Assembly: GCA_030272585.1 (NCBI GenBank)
Contig: BSYQ01000001.1
Span: forward strand, 7,765,001-7,829,000
Length of the DNA stretch: 64,000 nt
Reading direction: 5' to 3'
From: Bryopsis sp. KO-2023
Taxonomy: Eukaryota; Chlorophyta; Ulvophyceae; Bryopsidales; Bryopsidaceae
Each line of letters begins with the position of its first letter. Position 1 is the stretch's first letter. The translations under genes and the position numbers were made by a program. Under the pieces are notes generated by a model. It did not search any database, was not told the origin of the DNA, and was given only the letters and a program-made list of their open reading frames with translations. Of the stretch, positions 10,020 to 22,401 are shown piece after piece.

Positions 10020-11922
10020 ATGGGGCGAACGCGGATGGCTCCGCTGCTGGTGTTGCTGGCGACGGTGTTGGTTAGGTTTTCCGAAGCCAGTGTCGAAAAC
10101 AGGGCAGAAATGCGGGAAGGTAGTCCAAGGTCCTGGGCGTCATGGCAGGAACCTCACAAGCGCGAGGTTGGGACGCATTCTCCGCAAGAACCACACGTTC
10201 GTCCAACTGTAGAAATCGACTTCGCAGGGGGACACTCGACGATACGGGATTACTGGCGTCCGGCCGGTGCCGATGGGGTGCCAAGATTCGGTCAGCAAGT
10301 GCTGGGACCAGTTCTGAACGAGTTTTTATACGCCGGTTTGGGAATGATTGTGGGTGGACTGGGGGTAGCTTGGCTGATTCAGTCGGGAGCACTCGGCGCC
10401 ATCCGTTGGAAGAAGAGTAAATGGGCCAAGGTGCCTGATAGAAAGACGTCTTTGGGCAGGTCCTTGTCGCTGGACCACATGGTGTCCGAATGCGAGGGAT
10501 CAACCTGTGATACGTCGACGGGGGCGGATAATAGGCGGAAAAAGAAAAAGAGAGGGGATGGCGCCGCGAAGGAAACGGAACAGGAAAAGGAAAAGGAGAA
10601 CGCCCGGCACAACCCGAACGAAGTGGGGCTCAGGACGTCGATGAGCGTTCCGGACTTGAGCATGAATTCGATACCAGCGTCTCCTCGCGAGACGACCGAA
10701 TCCAAGCACCAATGGAATAAGTGCATCGAGTTTTCCGGTAACTTGGGCCAGAACGGAGTCTGGCCGATGGCGTCAGCCGAAACAGAGTCGTCGTGCCACG
10801 CCATAGACCCCAGTTGTCTCCCCGTGGAACCCTTGACGCCATCTTCTCCTTTGAAGCCCGAAGCGCCTGACGTCTTTGGTGACTGGACGACCATGGAAGG
10901 AGATCCCAAGTTCTTCCACCGTCATCCCAACAACATGGTCGTGGTTTCGCCAGTCGGAACGATGTCCGGCGGCAGCAGTGCAGTCATATACACCCAGACG
11001 GACCCCGAGCTGACGTCCGTTTTCAAAGAAATACGAACCTCGCTGCATAAACAAGAGAAGAGGAAACTGATCAAGGAACGATGGGCACACGCCATGGATT
11101 CTTTGCAATGGGGGGCGGCCGTGTTGAACGTAGCGGTTTTCGGATGCGTGATCGCTTTTGGGCGGTGGCAGTACTTGGTGGGGGGATGTCCCAATCCTAC
11201 AGGAATCTTCGATGTGAATGGTTACATCGACCTGATCAGTTGCTTTGCCAAAGAAGCAGGTGAGTTGCTTGGAAACCCACATGTCTGGATTCAGGTTTTT
11301 TGTCCAGGTTATTTCGAAGCTTGTTTCGAAACGCAGCAAAATAATACTTTTGAGAAGTTTTTCTTGTCAAATGAGCAATAAAAACAACACCATCCTGCAG
11401 GAAATCAGAGAGATTGGAGATGGCTGGGTTTTCGAGGCAAGGGATAATCTCACTGAAATTCCACCCCATGTGTTTTTTTTTCCAGTTCTGCTTGTGGTGG
11501 GCGTACCGTTGACGCTGTATATGATCAAGGCCATCATCACCAGCAACTTTTTCAGGAGGAAAAACCCCTTGGCCACTCCTCTCCTGCTCATAGTCTTCCT
11601 TTTTTTGGGGGTGTGCGAAGCTGTGGCTGTGGGAATCGCCGGTGGATCCACCAATTTTTTCATGGGATGCTGGTTTTGTTATTCGTTGCTTTCAGTTTGG
11701 CACACCAAAGTCATAATGAGATCGCCGCTTCGGCGAGCAAAAGCAAAAGATCTCCCAGACGATGAGGCGGAGTCTGGGCTGTGCATGGAGGATGACTCAG
11801 CAATTTCATCTTTTTTCCTAGCACTGCTTTTCCCTGCGTTCATGGGGGTTTTGCCATTTTGGCATGTGGGGTTGTCCGATTGTCTAGCTGGTAAGGCGAA
11901 TCAATGGTGGCCGCTTTTTTGA
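10020..11922 (+). CDS. multipass membrane protein with signal peptide, unrecognised
   Basis: Two exons, 10020-11259 and 11486-11922, joined in phase 1 through GTGAGT and a TTTTTTTTCCAG acceptor, give 558 aa. The N-terminus MGRTRMAPLLVLLATVLVRF is a typical signal peptide. A hydrophobic segment at about residues 101-123 is followed by a long hydrophilic Lys/Glu- and Ser/Pro-rich region, then by about five more hydrophobic segments (roughly 361-383, 414-432, 443-470, 473-488 and 523-545). The upstream GTG at 9957 is in frame but would spoil the signal peptide. A GTAAGG at 11891 could splice to a further exon, so the C-terminus is not certain. I do not recognise the family. Confidence 0.6.
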
Positions 11923-12736
11923 GATAGAAGTTATGGTGCTTTTGGAAGGTCATCAAGGAGGGAGGGGGGGGAGCTAGATATGTAGATAGTTATTTGGGGA
12001 AAACGAGCATGAATGCATGATGAGACGTGGGTAGTGTTGGGGTCTCTGGGATAATATTCTTTTTTTTAGTTTTTCGTAGGTAGGAGCGGAGCGGTGGTTT
12101 TGACTGGTACGAAGCTACAAAGCAATTGTAGAATGGTGGGTGGTAGGGTAGGTTGGCTGAATTTTTTTGCTTTTCGGAATCAAGTGGGGACAAAACCCAA
12201 GTGGGATGATTAGAAAGTTCACAGACTAGAGAGAATTGAAAGGATTTCAAGTGATATCAAGCTTGGTGTTGCTCTGTAGCATGCAAATGTTGTAAACAAG
12301 GAAGGTGTGTCTTGCTGTTGTCTTTTTCCCCCTGGCTCCTGACAACAAAAAAAAAAAAACTGGCTGCCTTGCAAATTTTGTGGGTATCAGGATCTGGTAC
12401 ACTGCAACCACATTTTGGTGCAGTACATTGTGGGATTCTTGTCTGGAAAAAAGAAAAGTACTGGCAGTGCTAGGAAATATGTCCAATTGTCGTGGTGAGG
12501 GTTTTTTTTTTTCTGAGTTTTCCATTTCGATAGCCAGACAGTTGTCCTTGCCACCCCTGCAAATTCATGGTGCTGTTTCTTCAGCGTAATTCGACTGATT
12601 TGATTCTTGTGTTGGCATTTTGCCAATAAACCGGATTATTAAAACTTATGCTCGCCCGACTGCCACCAACTCCAGCACCTGTAACTCTCGCCGCAGCAGC
12701 CAGGACACGAGCAGCCTTGGTCGAGAACAGAGGAAA
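11923..12736. other. intergenic between the membrane protein and ABITRAM
   Basis: T-rich sequence without a supportable gene. A short frame from 12648 (42 codons) overlaps the ABITRAM start region in another frame and is probably not translated. Confidence 0.45.
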
Positions 12737-13838
12737 ATGGTTCAAGTGCAGGTATCGTTTCTTCCCATCGCAGTAACGTGGACGTGAGTGTTGAGCGCAC
12801 GCCAACCGAGCGATAAGCGTCAGCTTGGCAGGAATCGTCACCTGACGAGTTTGCCAAATTCTTACAGCTGCAGGACGTATTGGAGGGGCTCGACCTCCCA
12901 GAACGACCAAAAACATCTATAGAGGAATACATCAGATACTACCAGCCAGACGTGGGTTCCAAACCAGGCCACGACCAGTACATGTGTGTGCATCCCAATG
13001 GGGTGTCTTGCTTGGGGGTAACCAAACAGCACCCTCTGGTGAAGGCAGGTCGAGAGTTGAAAGCGAAGGGGTCAGAGGATGCCCAAATCAAGATAGATTT
13101 CGGTGAATTGGAGCATTTGAAATCCGGAACAGGGAAAAAAAAGGTCGGAGACAAGTGGATTTACAAGGGCCACAAGATATGCACTGTGACGGTTGGAACG
13201 GAGGAATTTGACATCGTATCCATGGCTAGGAAAGCGAAGCTGATGGGGTGTAATGACAGAGTGAGGCAGGATCCTTGGAGGATTGTCGACAGGTGGGTAC
13301 CAGGCAGATCTCCCCTCCACCTCATCCCACGTCACTTACCCCTTCAAAACAATAATTTTTGTGTGCCGTTTGATTTTTCAATCCAAGAAAAGGATGCCCA
13401 TCCTGAATGGATCTGCTTTATTGTGAGTGTGAGAAGGTGTGGGCTGGTTTGCCCAAATCATATTGATAATAATCCATGGAGCTGCATGCGTGGCTTCCAA
13501 TATTAGCCCCCGTCTTCATCTTTTTATCGAAAAATCCATAACGCTTCAAAGGGTTGCCTTCCTGAAATTAACAGAGGCAAGATTAGTCGTAGCTGCAAGT
13601 GTGTAACGAATGGCCCAGCAGTATCTATCTTTTACACTCATGACAAGCTGGGTTATGTCAAAATTTCTATTGAGATGTGTGTTCATGTGCTTTCCCCAGG
13701 CCACAGGGGGAAGGGCATTTGGTGACTCTGTTTTTACTGAATGTGGGGGACCTTGCCAATGAATCGTCATTGATATCCCCTGAAGCCTATGCCGAGAAGC
13801 GAGAGGTGGATGTAGGGGAGCTAGGACTGGCAGGATGA
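12737..13838 (+). CDS. ABITRAM: ABITRAM/FAM206-family protein (three exons)
   Basis: Exons 12737-12751 (only five codons, MVQVQ), 12832-13292 and 13700-13838 give 204 aa, against about 180 in animals. The family core is clear in exon 2: a conserved Cys-Val-His-Asn-Gly stretch (YMCVHPNG), the G-HPL motif (TKQHPLVKAG), and a Lys/Gly loop followed by KICTVTVGTEEFDIVS. Exon 3 supplies the conserved C-terminal strand (PQGEGHLVTLFLLN). Animal ABITRAM (Simiate) binds actin and affects transcription; a function in protists is not known. All junctions agree in phase (0, then 2). The first exon is the least certain part, because a stop lies just upstream of exon 2 in that frame and some upstream start is therefore required. 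Confidence 0.75.
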
Positions 13839-14685
13839 TCGAACATCGTGCAACTGTCAATCGGAACAAAATAAATCAACTTTGGCTCGAAAACAAGATT
13901 GAGGGGTTGCATGTGGGTGGGGGCATGCATGAGGGAATCAGAAATCAGTTTACACTTGATGTAAACTGAGGAGGAGGGGTTAGAATAGCTTATCATAAAC
14001 TTCCATGGCAGGGTGGAGCGGCGATTGGAAGAAAATAGACGTAGAGAGAGGGGAAGATCTTTGATTCTCAATCTAAGAAAATGGTGTTTTGTTTTAGCGT
14101 GCAATGGGGGGGACGGCTTGTAAATGGTCCATCTCATCATAATCGAATCGACAAGACAAACTGCCAAATTGGCTTATCAGCGAGTGCTCATCATAATCAA
14201 TGCGAACTAGAAAAATATATATCTATATGCTCAGTTGGAAATATTTGCTCCGCTCGAGTCAGTCTGAGCAGAGGACCGAAAAATGTCGATGATGGCTTGT
14301 TTTATTTTTGTGAGAGTGTGGTTTTGTCCAGGGGGTGACCTCCAAATGATAATGTTGAACACCTTCCAATCCACAACTGGCTGGAAACATTGAACCTGAT
14401 GTGATGCTGGTTGCTTATTGTTTTTTCTACTTTGGATATGCTTCTCACCAGACAGAACTCCAGTTTTCCACTCCACACAACGGCCGCCTCTGTGGATGAA
14501 TTTTGTCATACCGCATGCTGAATCCATAAAACACAGGATTGAGTGGGTCCTTTCATCAGAATCAGGATTCGATCGTGTCTGCTCCACCCACGATCCAGGG
14601 AAGAATTTGTTTGGTCTAGAATTCCAATAACACGCCCTCGGTCGACAGTAGCCATCCTTGCGCGAGATTGGTGTGTTGGATACGT
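13839..14685. other. intergenic between ABITRAM and the calcineurin B-like gene
   Basis: A 219-codon minus-strand frame covers 14231-14890, but its composition is unstructured, no domain is visible and it runs over the first intron of the calcineurin B-like gene. I see no supportable gene here. Confidence 0.4.
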
Positions 14686-15778
14686 ATGGGACAGGTGAGT
14701 TTGGCGCATGGCGTTCAACAACGGGCTGAGAATACATTGAGTTGGGCAGCGCTCGCGTCTGGCAGTCTATTCTCAGCACTGCGACTTTTCTCGCAGCGTT
14801 GAGCCCTTCATGGGCTGTCTGAACGAATCGACACTTGTTTTTTCGGTCATTTGTGTTTTTTCTTGAATTCGCTGAAGCTTGAAACTCCATGCAGGTGATC
14901 AGCTATGGATTGACCCAGCCTGATGTGGAAGAGGTGGCCGCATACTGTGGAGGTGTATGTAAGTGGAAAACAATCAAAATTTCCCACATGCATTCCTTAT
15001 CTTCTCTTATCTTCTGCATGACACAGCGGAAGGATGGATTCATTTGATGGCCTAACATAATCCCTTTCTCCATCCGTTCAATCAATCGATCTGTGCATGG
15101 GTGAGAATCAACGATGAATGCCTGCCCAGTGTCGCAGGCTGAAATCAGTGCCCTGTACAAGAGGTTTCGATCGCTGGATCGAGGCAGGAGAGGTTTTTTG
15201 ACGATGGAAGTGCTGTTGAACATTCCAGAGCTCTCCATCAATCCCTTGGCACACAGAATGGTCCGCATGTTTGAGGGTGTGAATTTCAAGGATTTTTGCC
15301 GATTGCTGGCACCTTTCAGTCGTCGGGCGAGCCCAGAAATGAAAATGGGGGCGATCTATTCTGTGTTTGACATGGATGGAGATGGTGAGTTGAAATCGAC
15401 CAAGAACAGAGAATCCTTCTGCTGAAATCCATGGATGTCTATACACAGCCAAAAAATCATGGAGCATTATCTCAACTATTGGCACTCCATGTCAAGTTAC
15501 TGTGTAACATGCATGTACACGTTCAAAACGTTGGAAAATATCCTTCACGAAGGATTTCAACAACTCTGTGTAACTTTGCCACAGGTGTCGTTTCCAGGGA
15601 TGACCTGGATTTGATGTTAAGGCAGCTCGCTGGCACGACGCTGACAGATGAGGAGATTGCACAGTTTGTCGACATGGCATTCAAAGAAGCAAATGGATCT
15701 CTGAGTAAACAACTTTGCCACGATGTGTTGTCGAATCAGGACCTCAGCATGGATGTCGATTTTCCGGTGCATTTTTAG
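14686..15778 (+). CDS. calcineurin B / CHP-like EF-hand protein (four exons)
   Basis: Exons 14686-14694 (nine bases coding MGQ), 14895-14958, 15130-15384 and 15585-15778 give 173 aa, the usual length of calcineurin B. The spliced N-terminus MGQVISYGLT fits the N-myristoylation consensus (Gly2, Ser6), which only appears with this tiny first exon. Family features are AEISALYKRFRSLDRGRRG (first EF-hand, degenerate), the IPELSINPLAHRM segment, VNFKDFCRLL, and a good third EF loop DMDGDGVVSRDD. The fourth loop is degenerate. Calcineurin B regulates the phosphatase calcineurin; CHP proteins bind Na/H exchangers. With one canonical calcium loop this may be nearer to CHP. The catalytic partner is not in the window. 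Confidence 0.85.
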
Positions 15779-16065
15779 AAGTATCTATCATGTAATGATA
15801 GTGCCAACACAAGTCAAAGATGCCTCCGAGGCAAACGTGTGAAATCAAAAACTAGCTGCACTCTGGTACAAGTCTGTCTAATTCCATGAACCTCCCCCCC
15901 CCCCCCTTCCCCTCTCACCATAAAGAAAGAAAACTCAAGGCCCCATCAGAAATGCCATTTGGACTGCCTTGGGTTTCCCTATGACTGTCGGGCATGATTC
16001 GACCAGCAGCACTCATATCCAACCAAAGATCACCAAAACAAATGCATGGGAGAAACACCGCAACT

Positions 16066-18010
16066 CTACTGCTGAAGGCAGTCTTGAGTCCCAAGTCCAA
16101 AATCTGCAGCAGCACCCCCTTGTAGCCCACCCAGCTCCGGTGCTACGGACTCGATGATTTCCTTAGGGGGCTGTCCACAGGCTTGAACCTTGATCAGCAC
16201 ACAGCCAAAATTTAAACAAACACAGCCAGCGCATTCCATCACATTCCCATTATTTTCAATTTCAACTACCTTTTCGATTCAGCGTATCTTACACAATATC
16301 TGTTAACGGCAAAAATAAAAAACAGAAAACAGTGTGGGTCACACTATTTCCGGAATCTAAATCTGCACTTTTTGTTAATGTTTCGGTTTTCCATGAATTA
16401 GTGTGGCCTGCACTATCACTGGGGTAACACTATCAAAAGACCCACACAAAATACGATTGAGGGTGCACTTGGAAAAGTTATAATTAAATCAGCGAAATGA
16501 AGGCAAGGCCCATCTCACTCATTGTGCAGTCAACACAAGTCGGCTTACCCCCTGAAATAGGTTGATGAGTGTCTCATAGTCGTCAGGTCGATTATCATAG
16601 ACCTCGCAAATCTGCTTGATCATGTCATGCTGACGTCGATATTGGTCCAACTCCTCGGCCGTGAGTTTCCCTTCCATTGAATCGAACCAAACAGGATATT
16701 GCTGACTGATTTCCTGCAACACACCAAAAGTAGCTGGGTTGGTGCATGTCGCAGCACAAATTTTCACACCAAATTTCAGCAAGCTCGATGCAATGTAATC
16801 GAGGGGCATTTTCTGGGCAAACTTTTTCCTCCTTAGAAAAAAAAAGAATAAAGAAAGAAGCAAATTTTGCGGTTGACACACCTTCAGGGGCTCATGCAAC
16901 ATGTCTTTGGACAGCAGCTTCCGCATGACGACTTCCACTAGAGCATGTTCCGGATTCGATCCGTCCGGAGGCATTGGAGGCATTTGAGGTACCCCTGGCA
17001 TTCCACTGCCAGAACTGGAAGCTCCCATTCCTTCTCGAGTTGCAGCATCCAGTGCATCCAAAGTAGCTTGAAAATCTGCAAACCTGCCAGCACCCCCGTC
17101 AGCTTCGCCCCTTTCCGCTCCTTCACCTGAAACCACATTCATACATATAGACCTTCTCATTTTCGGAGAGAAATTTTCCCTGCAGCTTGGTCGTTTCTAT
17201 GCTCAGGAATGCTTCTAATTCTCAATTTACACGATCTAGCCTTTTCGATATGTGGTCGTCCAAATTTCCGAAACGGATCAAATTCTTTTTCCAAAATCAC
17301 ATGCAGTCACAACGTCTCCGAGCAAATATTACCTACAGGTTCCAAGCTCTGTCAAAAGCCCTGTCAGATTCTTGCACAACGCATCCACATCCTCTCGATT
17401 TGTTGGACCATCGAGATTTGCTGGCGGCTGTTGTTGAGAGGCAGTGCCTCCTCTACCTCTCCCCCGACCTCTACCGCGCAGACCCGCCCCTCTAAGCGGA
17501 TCGAATGCCATTCCTCCACCCCGGCCACCTCTGAGCGGATCGAATGTCATTCCTCCACCCCGGCCTCTTGCATTGCTCCGTTGTGGCAGAGGGCTGCATG
17601 AAAACCACCACTCAAATCATTCAGGTGCATGCAAATGGGTGCAGAGAACTTGCCACTGGCAGAACTAGTTTGGCAATCAGTTACTCTACCAACTGGCAGC
17701 ATTTCAGCAACTGGTGGGTCACTGTTGGAATTGTGTTTCGATCCACACAACCTAGGATGATGGTGGAGGATGTTTGATGCACTTGTTTCTTTTTTTATTA
17801 GAATTAATCACTCCAAAAACATGGAATCGTCCTTACAGGGGTGCCGCTGCAGGTGGATCATCGTCCTCGAGATCTCGAAGTGCGTCTGCACACAAGAAAA
17901 AGAAACGGATTTCCAGGAGCTCTACCGATCATCGTGAGCTTCTTTACCCCAAGAAAATATCCCTGGCGTCTGTTCGCACCTTGCAACACTGCTTCAAACG
18001 ATTCGTCCAT
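16066..18010 (-). CDS. PEX19: PEX19, peroxisomal membrane protein receptor (six exons)
   Basis: Exons on the minus strand: 18010-17980, 17885-17837, 17593-17337, 17126-16882, 16713-16549 and 16188-16066. All are in phase, giving 289 aa, the usual PEX19 size. The N-terminus (MDESFEAVLQDALRDLEDDD) is the acidic PEX3-binding type. The C-terminal cargo domain is conserved (LLSKDMLHEPLKEI, QQYPVWFDSMEGKL, QHDMIKQICEVYD, VQACGQPPKEII). It ends CLQQ, a CaaX box suited to farnesylation. PEX19 binds newly made peroxisomal membrane proteins in the cytosol and docks on PEX3. Odd: exon 3 inserts an Arg/Gly-rich block with two copies of GGGM-FDPLRG, which is not usual in this family. The gene is divergent from nucleolin. 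Confidence 0.93.
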
Positions 18011-18391
18011 TTGCAGCACCTGAAGCGATACTTGTTGAGGAAATCAAAAGGGTCTATATTCCAACACACGCTGAGCAACATCGTGGGGGTGCACACGAAG
18101 GATCCGACATGGACATTGCCATTCAATTGGTTGCATGGGGTATAATCGTCGAGGTGGGGTTGGATCATCTTGATCGCCGATTGAATCAAGACCTCTTTAC
18201 TCGTCCGACATACGTCAGTATTTTCAATCAACTGGTGTTAATGTGTTTGGTGCCACAATCTGGCCAGGAAGACACTCCAGAAAAGGAAGCGCTGCAGCGA
18301 CCACATCCTTTCTGCATAATTCGCTCGTGAAGGGTAAGGTGGGGTGTTTTGAGAGGAGTGCACGTCTTGATAGTTTCTGCTGCACTCAACC
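18011..18391. promoter_or_regulatory. divergent promoter region of PEX19 and nucleolin
   Basis: 381 bp separate the two start codons. A short plus-strand frame from 18109 shows no domain and is taken as leader or chance. Confidence 0.45.
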
Positions 18392-21300
18392 ATGGCGAAA
18401 CCGGCAAAGGCGGGGAAGAGCCCCAAGACCGTAAAAAAGATGAAGGACGCAGAGAAGACTGCTGCCCAGAAGAAGAGTTCGAAGAAGAAGGTAAGCGACA
18501 TGAGCAGCTTTCTTTTCCTGGAGGCGGGTCGTATCTGTTTTCTTGAACCGAGATCATCACCATCTGGCGGCTGATGTCGATGTCCTGATTCATTTTTTTT
18601 TGCTGTTGGCTTTTTTTTTCTGTGAAGGTCGCACCTCCACCAGAGTCATCAGAAGACGAGTCCTCCAGTGATGAAGAGGTCCCAGTGAAGGTGGTTATTT
18701 TTTTGTCGTTGCCTATTGGATAGAGACGCTGTTTTGAAGGTTTTTCAAGGAATTTTTCAATGGGAATGCAGCTGTCGTCACTCAATGTGTCGTGGCCTGC
18801 CATTTCTTTTTTCTGTAAACCAGGCCGTGGCTGCGCAGTCTTCAGACGATTCTTCCGACAGCGACGTGAGTTGCATCTTTCACCTCAATCATTCAGTCGT
18901 GTAAATTCCTTTTCGAACTCGTGCGTCTGTTTACGGCTCAAGTGATGTCGCTGTTACGAAAGAGAAAATACTGGCCGGCCTCCGGAACGGGAAAACGGCG
19001 GTGATTATTATTTTTCTTTTCTCATTTTTTTTCCTTTGCGACTCAGAGTTCCGACAGCGAAAAGGCCGCTCCAGTCGAAACGAATGGGTCTGCCAAGAAG
19101 AAAGGAAAGGTAAAACCGGCATCTTCAAGTGAAGAAAGCAGTGATGAAGACAGTAGTGACAGTGATGATAGCGATAGCGAGCCCAAGGCCGAACCTGCGA
19201 AACTTGCCAAACCGGCGGTGAGCAAAGCAATCGAAAAGAATCCCAGAAACTTTCACTGACGTGAAAACTGGTTTACTTTTTTGTTCCTTTGCTCACCTTT
19301 ACTGTTTAAATTTTTCTTTTTTTTCCGTTTCCCTGAAATGAGAGAGCCTGCGAAATCATGTTTCAGGAACATCAGGATTTTGCAGTTGAAATTCTGTATC
19401 TAGGTTAAGTGGGTTTTTTTTTGTCCTTGTTCGATGTTTTGTCCAACAGAAGAAGAGCGAGAGTTCTGACGACAGCTCCGATGAATTTTCTGATGAGGAG
19501 AAGCCAACCACCACCCAAAAGAAAAAAACATCCAAAACCCCACCGTCCAAAAAGGCAGCAGCCAAGAAGAAATCTAGCTCCGACGATGATTCCGAGTCCT
19601 CGGACAATTCGTCTTCTGATGAAGAAGAGGCTCCTGCTAAACCCACCCCCGCTAAAGCGACCAAAAAAAGTCCTGGGAAAGCAGCCGCTGCCAAAAAACC
19701 AGCAGCAAAGGAGGAGTCCTCCTCGGATGACTCTTCGGACGAAGAGTCTGACAAAGAGCCTGCGAAAGTAGAAACAAAAGCAAAGGGAAAAGCTAAAGGA
19801 AAGCCTGCGGCAAAAGATGAGTCGTCTTCTGATGATGAGGATTCCGACTCGGATGAAAGTTCGGAGGATGAGAAAGCAAAGAAGCCAGCTGCTGCGAAAA
19901 AGGCGGCTGCTGCGAAGAAAAAGAAGAAATCGAGCAGCGATTCAGATTCTGATTCGGATGCGATGGACGTGGACGGAAAGGACGGCTCAGATGATGACTC
20001 TAGCTCCAGTGACGACGAAGAGGAAAACGAAAAACCCAAAGCCAAGAAAGAGGTCGGTAGCTTCTGCACACTTTTTTTTTCTTTTTCAAGTTGGTGGTTC
20101 ATATCATGCAAGTGTTGCACAATCCATCTCTTCACCAGGAGGTTTAAATTCAAACGGGGTAGGATAAAACGTATGTTTTTCTTAAGTTTTATTTTCGATT
20201 GAGCGAGTGATTTTTGGTTGCTGTTGGTTATCTGAAGGCTGCCGAACGTGACGGAAACGTCGCTAAGAAGCAGAAAGTGAGCGAAAATGGACAATCTGTC
20301 GAAGGCGGTGGGCACATCCTCTACTTGAAAAATCTGAGTTTCAAAGCGGAGGATTATGACATCAAAGAGCACTTTTCACCATGTGGAGAAATCACGCAAT
20401 GCGAAGTCGGTGCGTGGCCTCATGCCAGTCGTTTCGAAACAAAACCACCCGCCCTATCCTGGACCTTCATGATTTACAAGGCGATGCCTGTATGTCTGCC
20501 ACATTCCTTCCCGCTGGCCTTGAAGAATCTTTGAATCAAGTTGCTACTTCACAACGGATGAATTGTTTTACTTTTTTTCCCCTCATTGAATGACAAATGG
20601 AAGAGCACGATTAGTTTGGCCTGACTGTCCTCGTTTTTTTGTCAGACTACGAAGCGGGTGGTCGTAAGGCCGGAACTGCCTCCATAACTTTCGCGGATGA
20701 GGGAGGGTATAACAGAGCTCTGGAATTAGACGGCGAGGAAATGATGGGTCGACAAGTCCACGTCATGACGGAGAAGCCAGCTCCTAGAGATACTAATGGA
20801 AACTCTATATACGCCAGGGGTTTTGATCCGTCTTGGGACAAGGAAGATATTTTCCAAGCTATGCGAGAGGCGTTCAGTGCGTATGGACGATGCAGAATCA
20901 GAATCCCCACTGACCGAGAAACCCAAGCGGTGAAGGGATTTGCTTTTGTGGAGTATAACGACCAACCGACCAGGGTGTGTAGAGAATTTCCAGAATCAAA
21001 TCTCGGTTGAACAAATGCAGAGCATCTTGAATCAGTGAGGATGTGACGGTAGGACTCTGCTAGATCGTGCCATGCAGTTGCAATGCCAGATTCAATGTCA
21101 TTGGGTTATGCTTTAATCTAAGAGGTGGTTGAGTGCGGAGGTATTAACCTCAGTTTGAAACGGGGATCAATTCCAACAGCAAAGATGTTTCTTACTTTTT
21201 TTTGCCTTTGAATGATTTTCTCCTTTCAGGATAGTGCCATTGAAGCAATGCAAGGAGCCGAGGTTGCAGGTGGTGAACTGTACGTGCGTGAATGCCATAA

Positions 21301-21715
21301 TGATGGCGGCGGGGGTGGCAGAGGTGGTGGTGGTGGCGGCGGCGGTGGCGGCCGAGGCGGCGGCAGAGGTAAAAACACTGTCCTGTTGCTTGTCTTATCC
21401 ACCTTTTTCAACGATTTCGGCTCATTTGTCTGGACATGTCCCCAGCATGGGTACATTTTGCCATTCATGGAGGAAATATGCCCAAGTCATGCTGGGATGG
21501 ATGTTTTTTTTTTTTCATTATTTTACACCTCACTGGACGGGTTTTGAAAAGCCTCTTCTTTCTTTCGTTTTTTTTTCTCACCAACAGGTAGAGGAGGCGG
21601 CGGCGGCAGAGGGGGTGGCGGTAGAGGTGGAGGGCGTGGTTTCGGACGAGGACCCCCCAAGCCAAGGATTGATGCCAACTCCGGTTCAGGGAAAAAGATC
21701 ACTTTTGACGATTAG
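18392..21715 (+). CDS. nucleolin-like protein: acidic repeats, two RRMs, RGG tail (nine exons)
   Basis: Exons 18392-18490, 18628-18690, 18824-18865, 19047-19217, 19450-20052, 20238-20409, 20646-20974, 21230-21368 and 21588-21715 give 581 aa. The first half alternates Ser/Asp/Glu runs (SSDDSSDEF, SSDSDSDSD) with Lys/Ala/Pro-rich basic stretches, as in nucleolin/Nsr1/Gar2. RRM1 (ILYLKNLSFKAEDYDIKEHF) and RRM2 (SIYARGFDPSW to KGFAFVEYND) follow, then a C-terminal RGG/GGGR domain ending KKITFDD. Nucleolin acts in the nucleolus in rRNA transcription and pre-rRNA processing, and the acidic serines are typical CK2 sites. The first four introns are all phase 0 and separate single acidic modules. Confidence 0.93.
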
Positions 21716-22401
21716 ACTATATGAAGTCGGGGAAAAAACAGTTTGGGGTTTGTTGATTGTGGTAGGGTTGGTGATGCTCTTTCGAACGGTGTGGAAGGAA
21801 ACTTGGCAAATGGATGATGCCGTCCTGAGTTTGTGGTGCGGCTTTTTTCTTTTTTAAGGAATGGTACATGCAGAGTCGTCTGGTGTGTCTTGTGACGGTC
21901 TCCAGAAATCCCTTGCAAGCTTCTGAGAAAAGAGCAAGCACTCTACAGCAGATATCCCTGAGGCATCAGACAATGGGAGGGAACCTCCCATTGGAATGCA
22001 TTTCATATCTCGTTTAGTTCAAACCCAGTGAGACTCTCAATGACTGGAGTGAAATCTCTGTAGGGTTGGATTGCACTCCATTTCCTTATTACAGAGCGGC
22101 TTCGCTTTCCACCGAAAAAAAGAAACAAACACCGAACTGACCTCCAAACTGACTGTTTGATAAAACATTGATGGGATTCAGCACATTGTCTTGCTCAACG
22201 TCGTACGCATGCAGTCGATGTGGAATTTTGAACATTTTTGGAGACTTTCGTGTTTTGGCGTCGCGCATTTCCGTGAAAAAAAGAGAAATTTCTGTTTTTT
22301 TTAGCGAACAGAGTCCCAGCGTCAAGCGAGTTCTCCTTGGTTTCCGATTCTGAGGTGCGCCCCCACGCTGGAGTGAATATTGCGGAAAACCTCGCCGCGC
22401 G
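21716..22401. other. intergenic between nucleolin and FBXO9
   Basis: No supportable gene. It contains the nucleolin 3' end and the FBXO9 promoter. Confidence 0.5.

Noticed and set aside
14231-14890. 219-codon open frame on the minus strand
   Set aside because: No domain, unstructured composition, and it lies over the first intron of the calcineurin B-like gene. Long chance frames are common in this window.
18228-18803. 191-codon minus-strand frame rich in Ser
   Set aside because: It is the antisense shadow of the nucleolin acidic exons.
19356-20372. 338-codon minus-strand frame with Ser, Ala and Phe runs
   Set aside because: Antisense of the nucleolin Ser/Asp/Glu and Lys/Ala repeats; low-complexity coding strands leave the opposite strand open.
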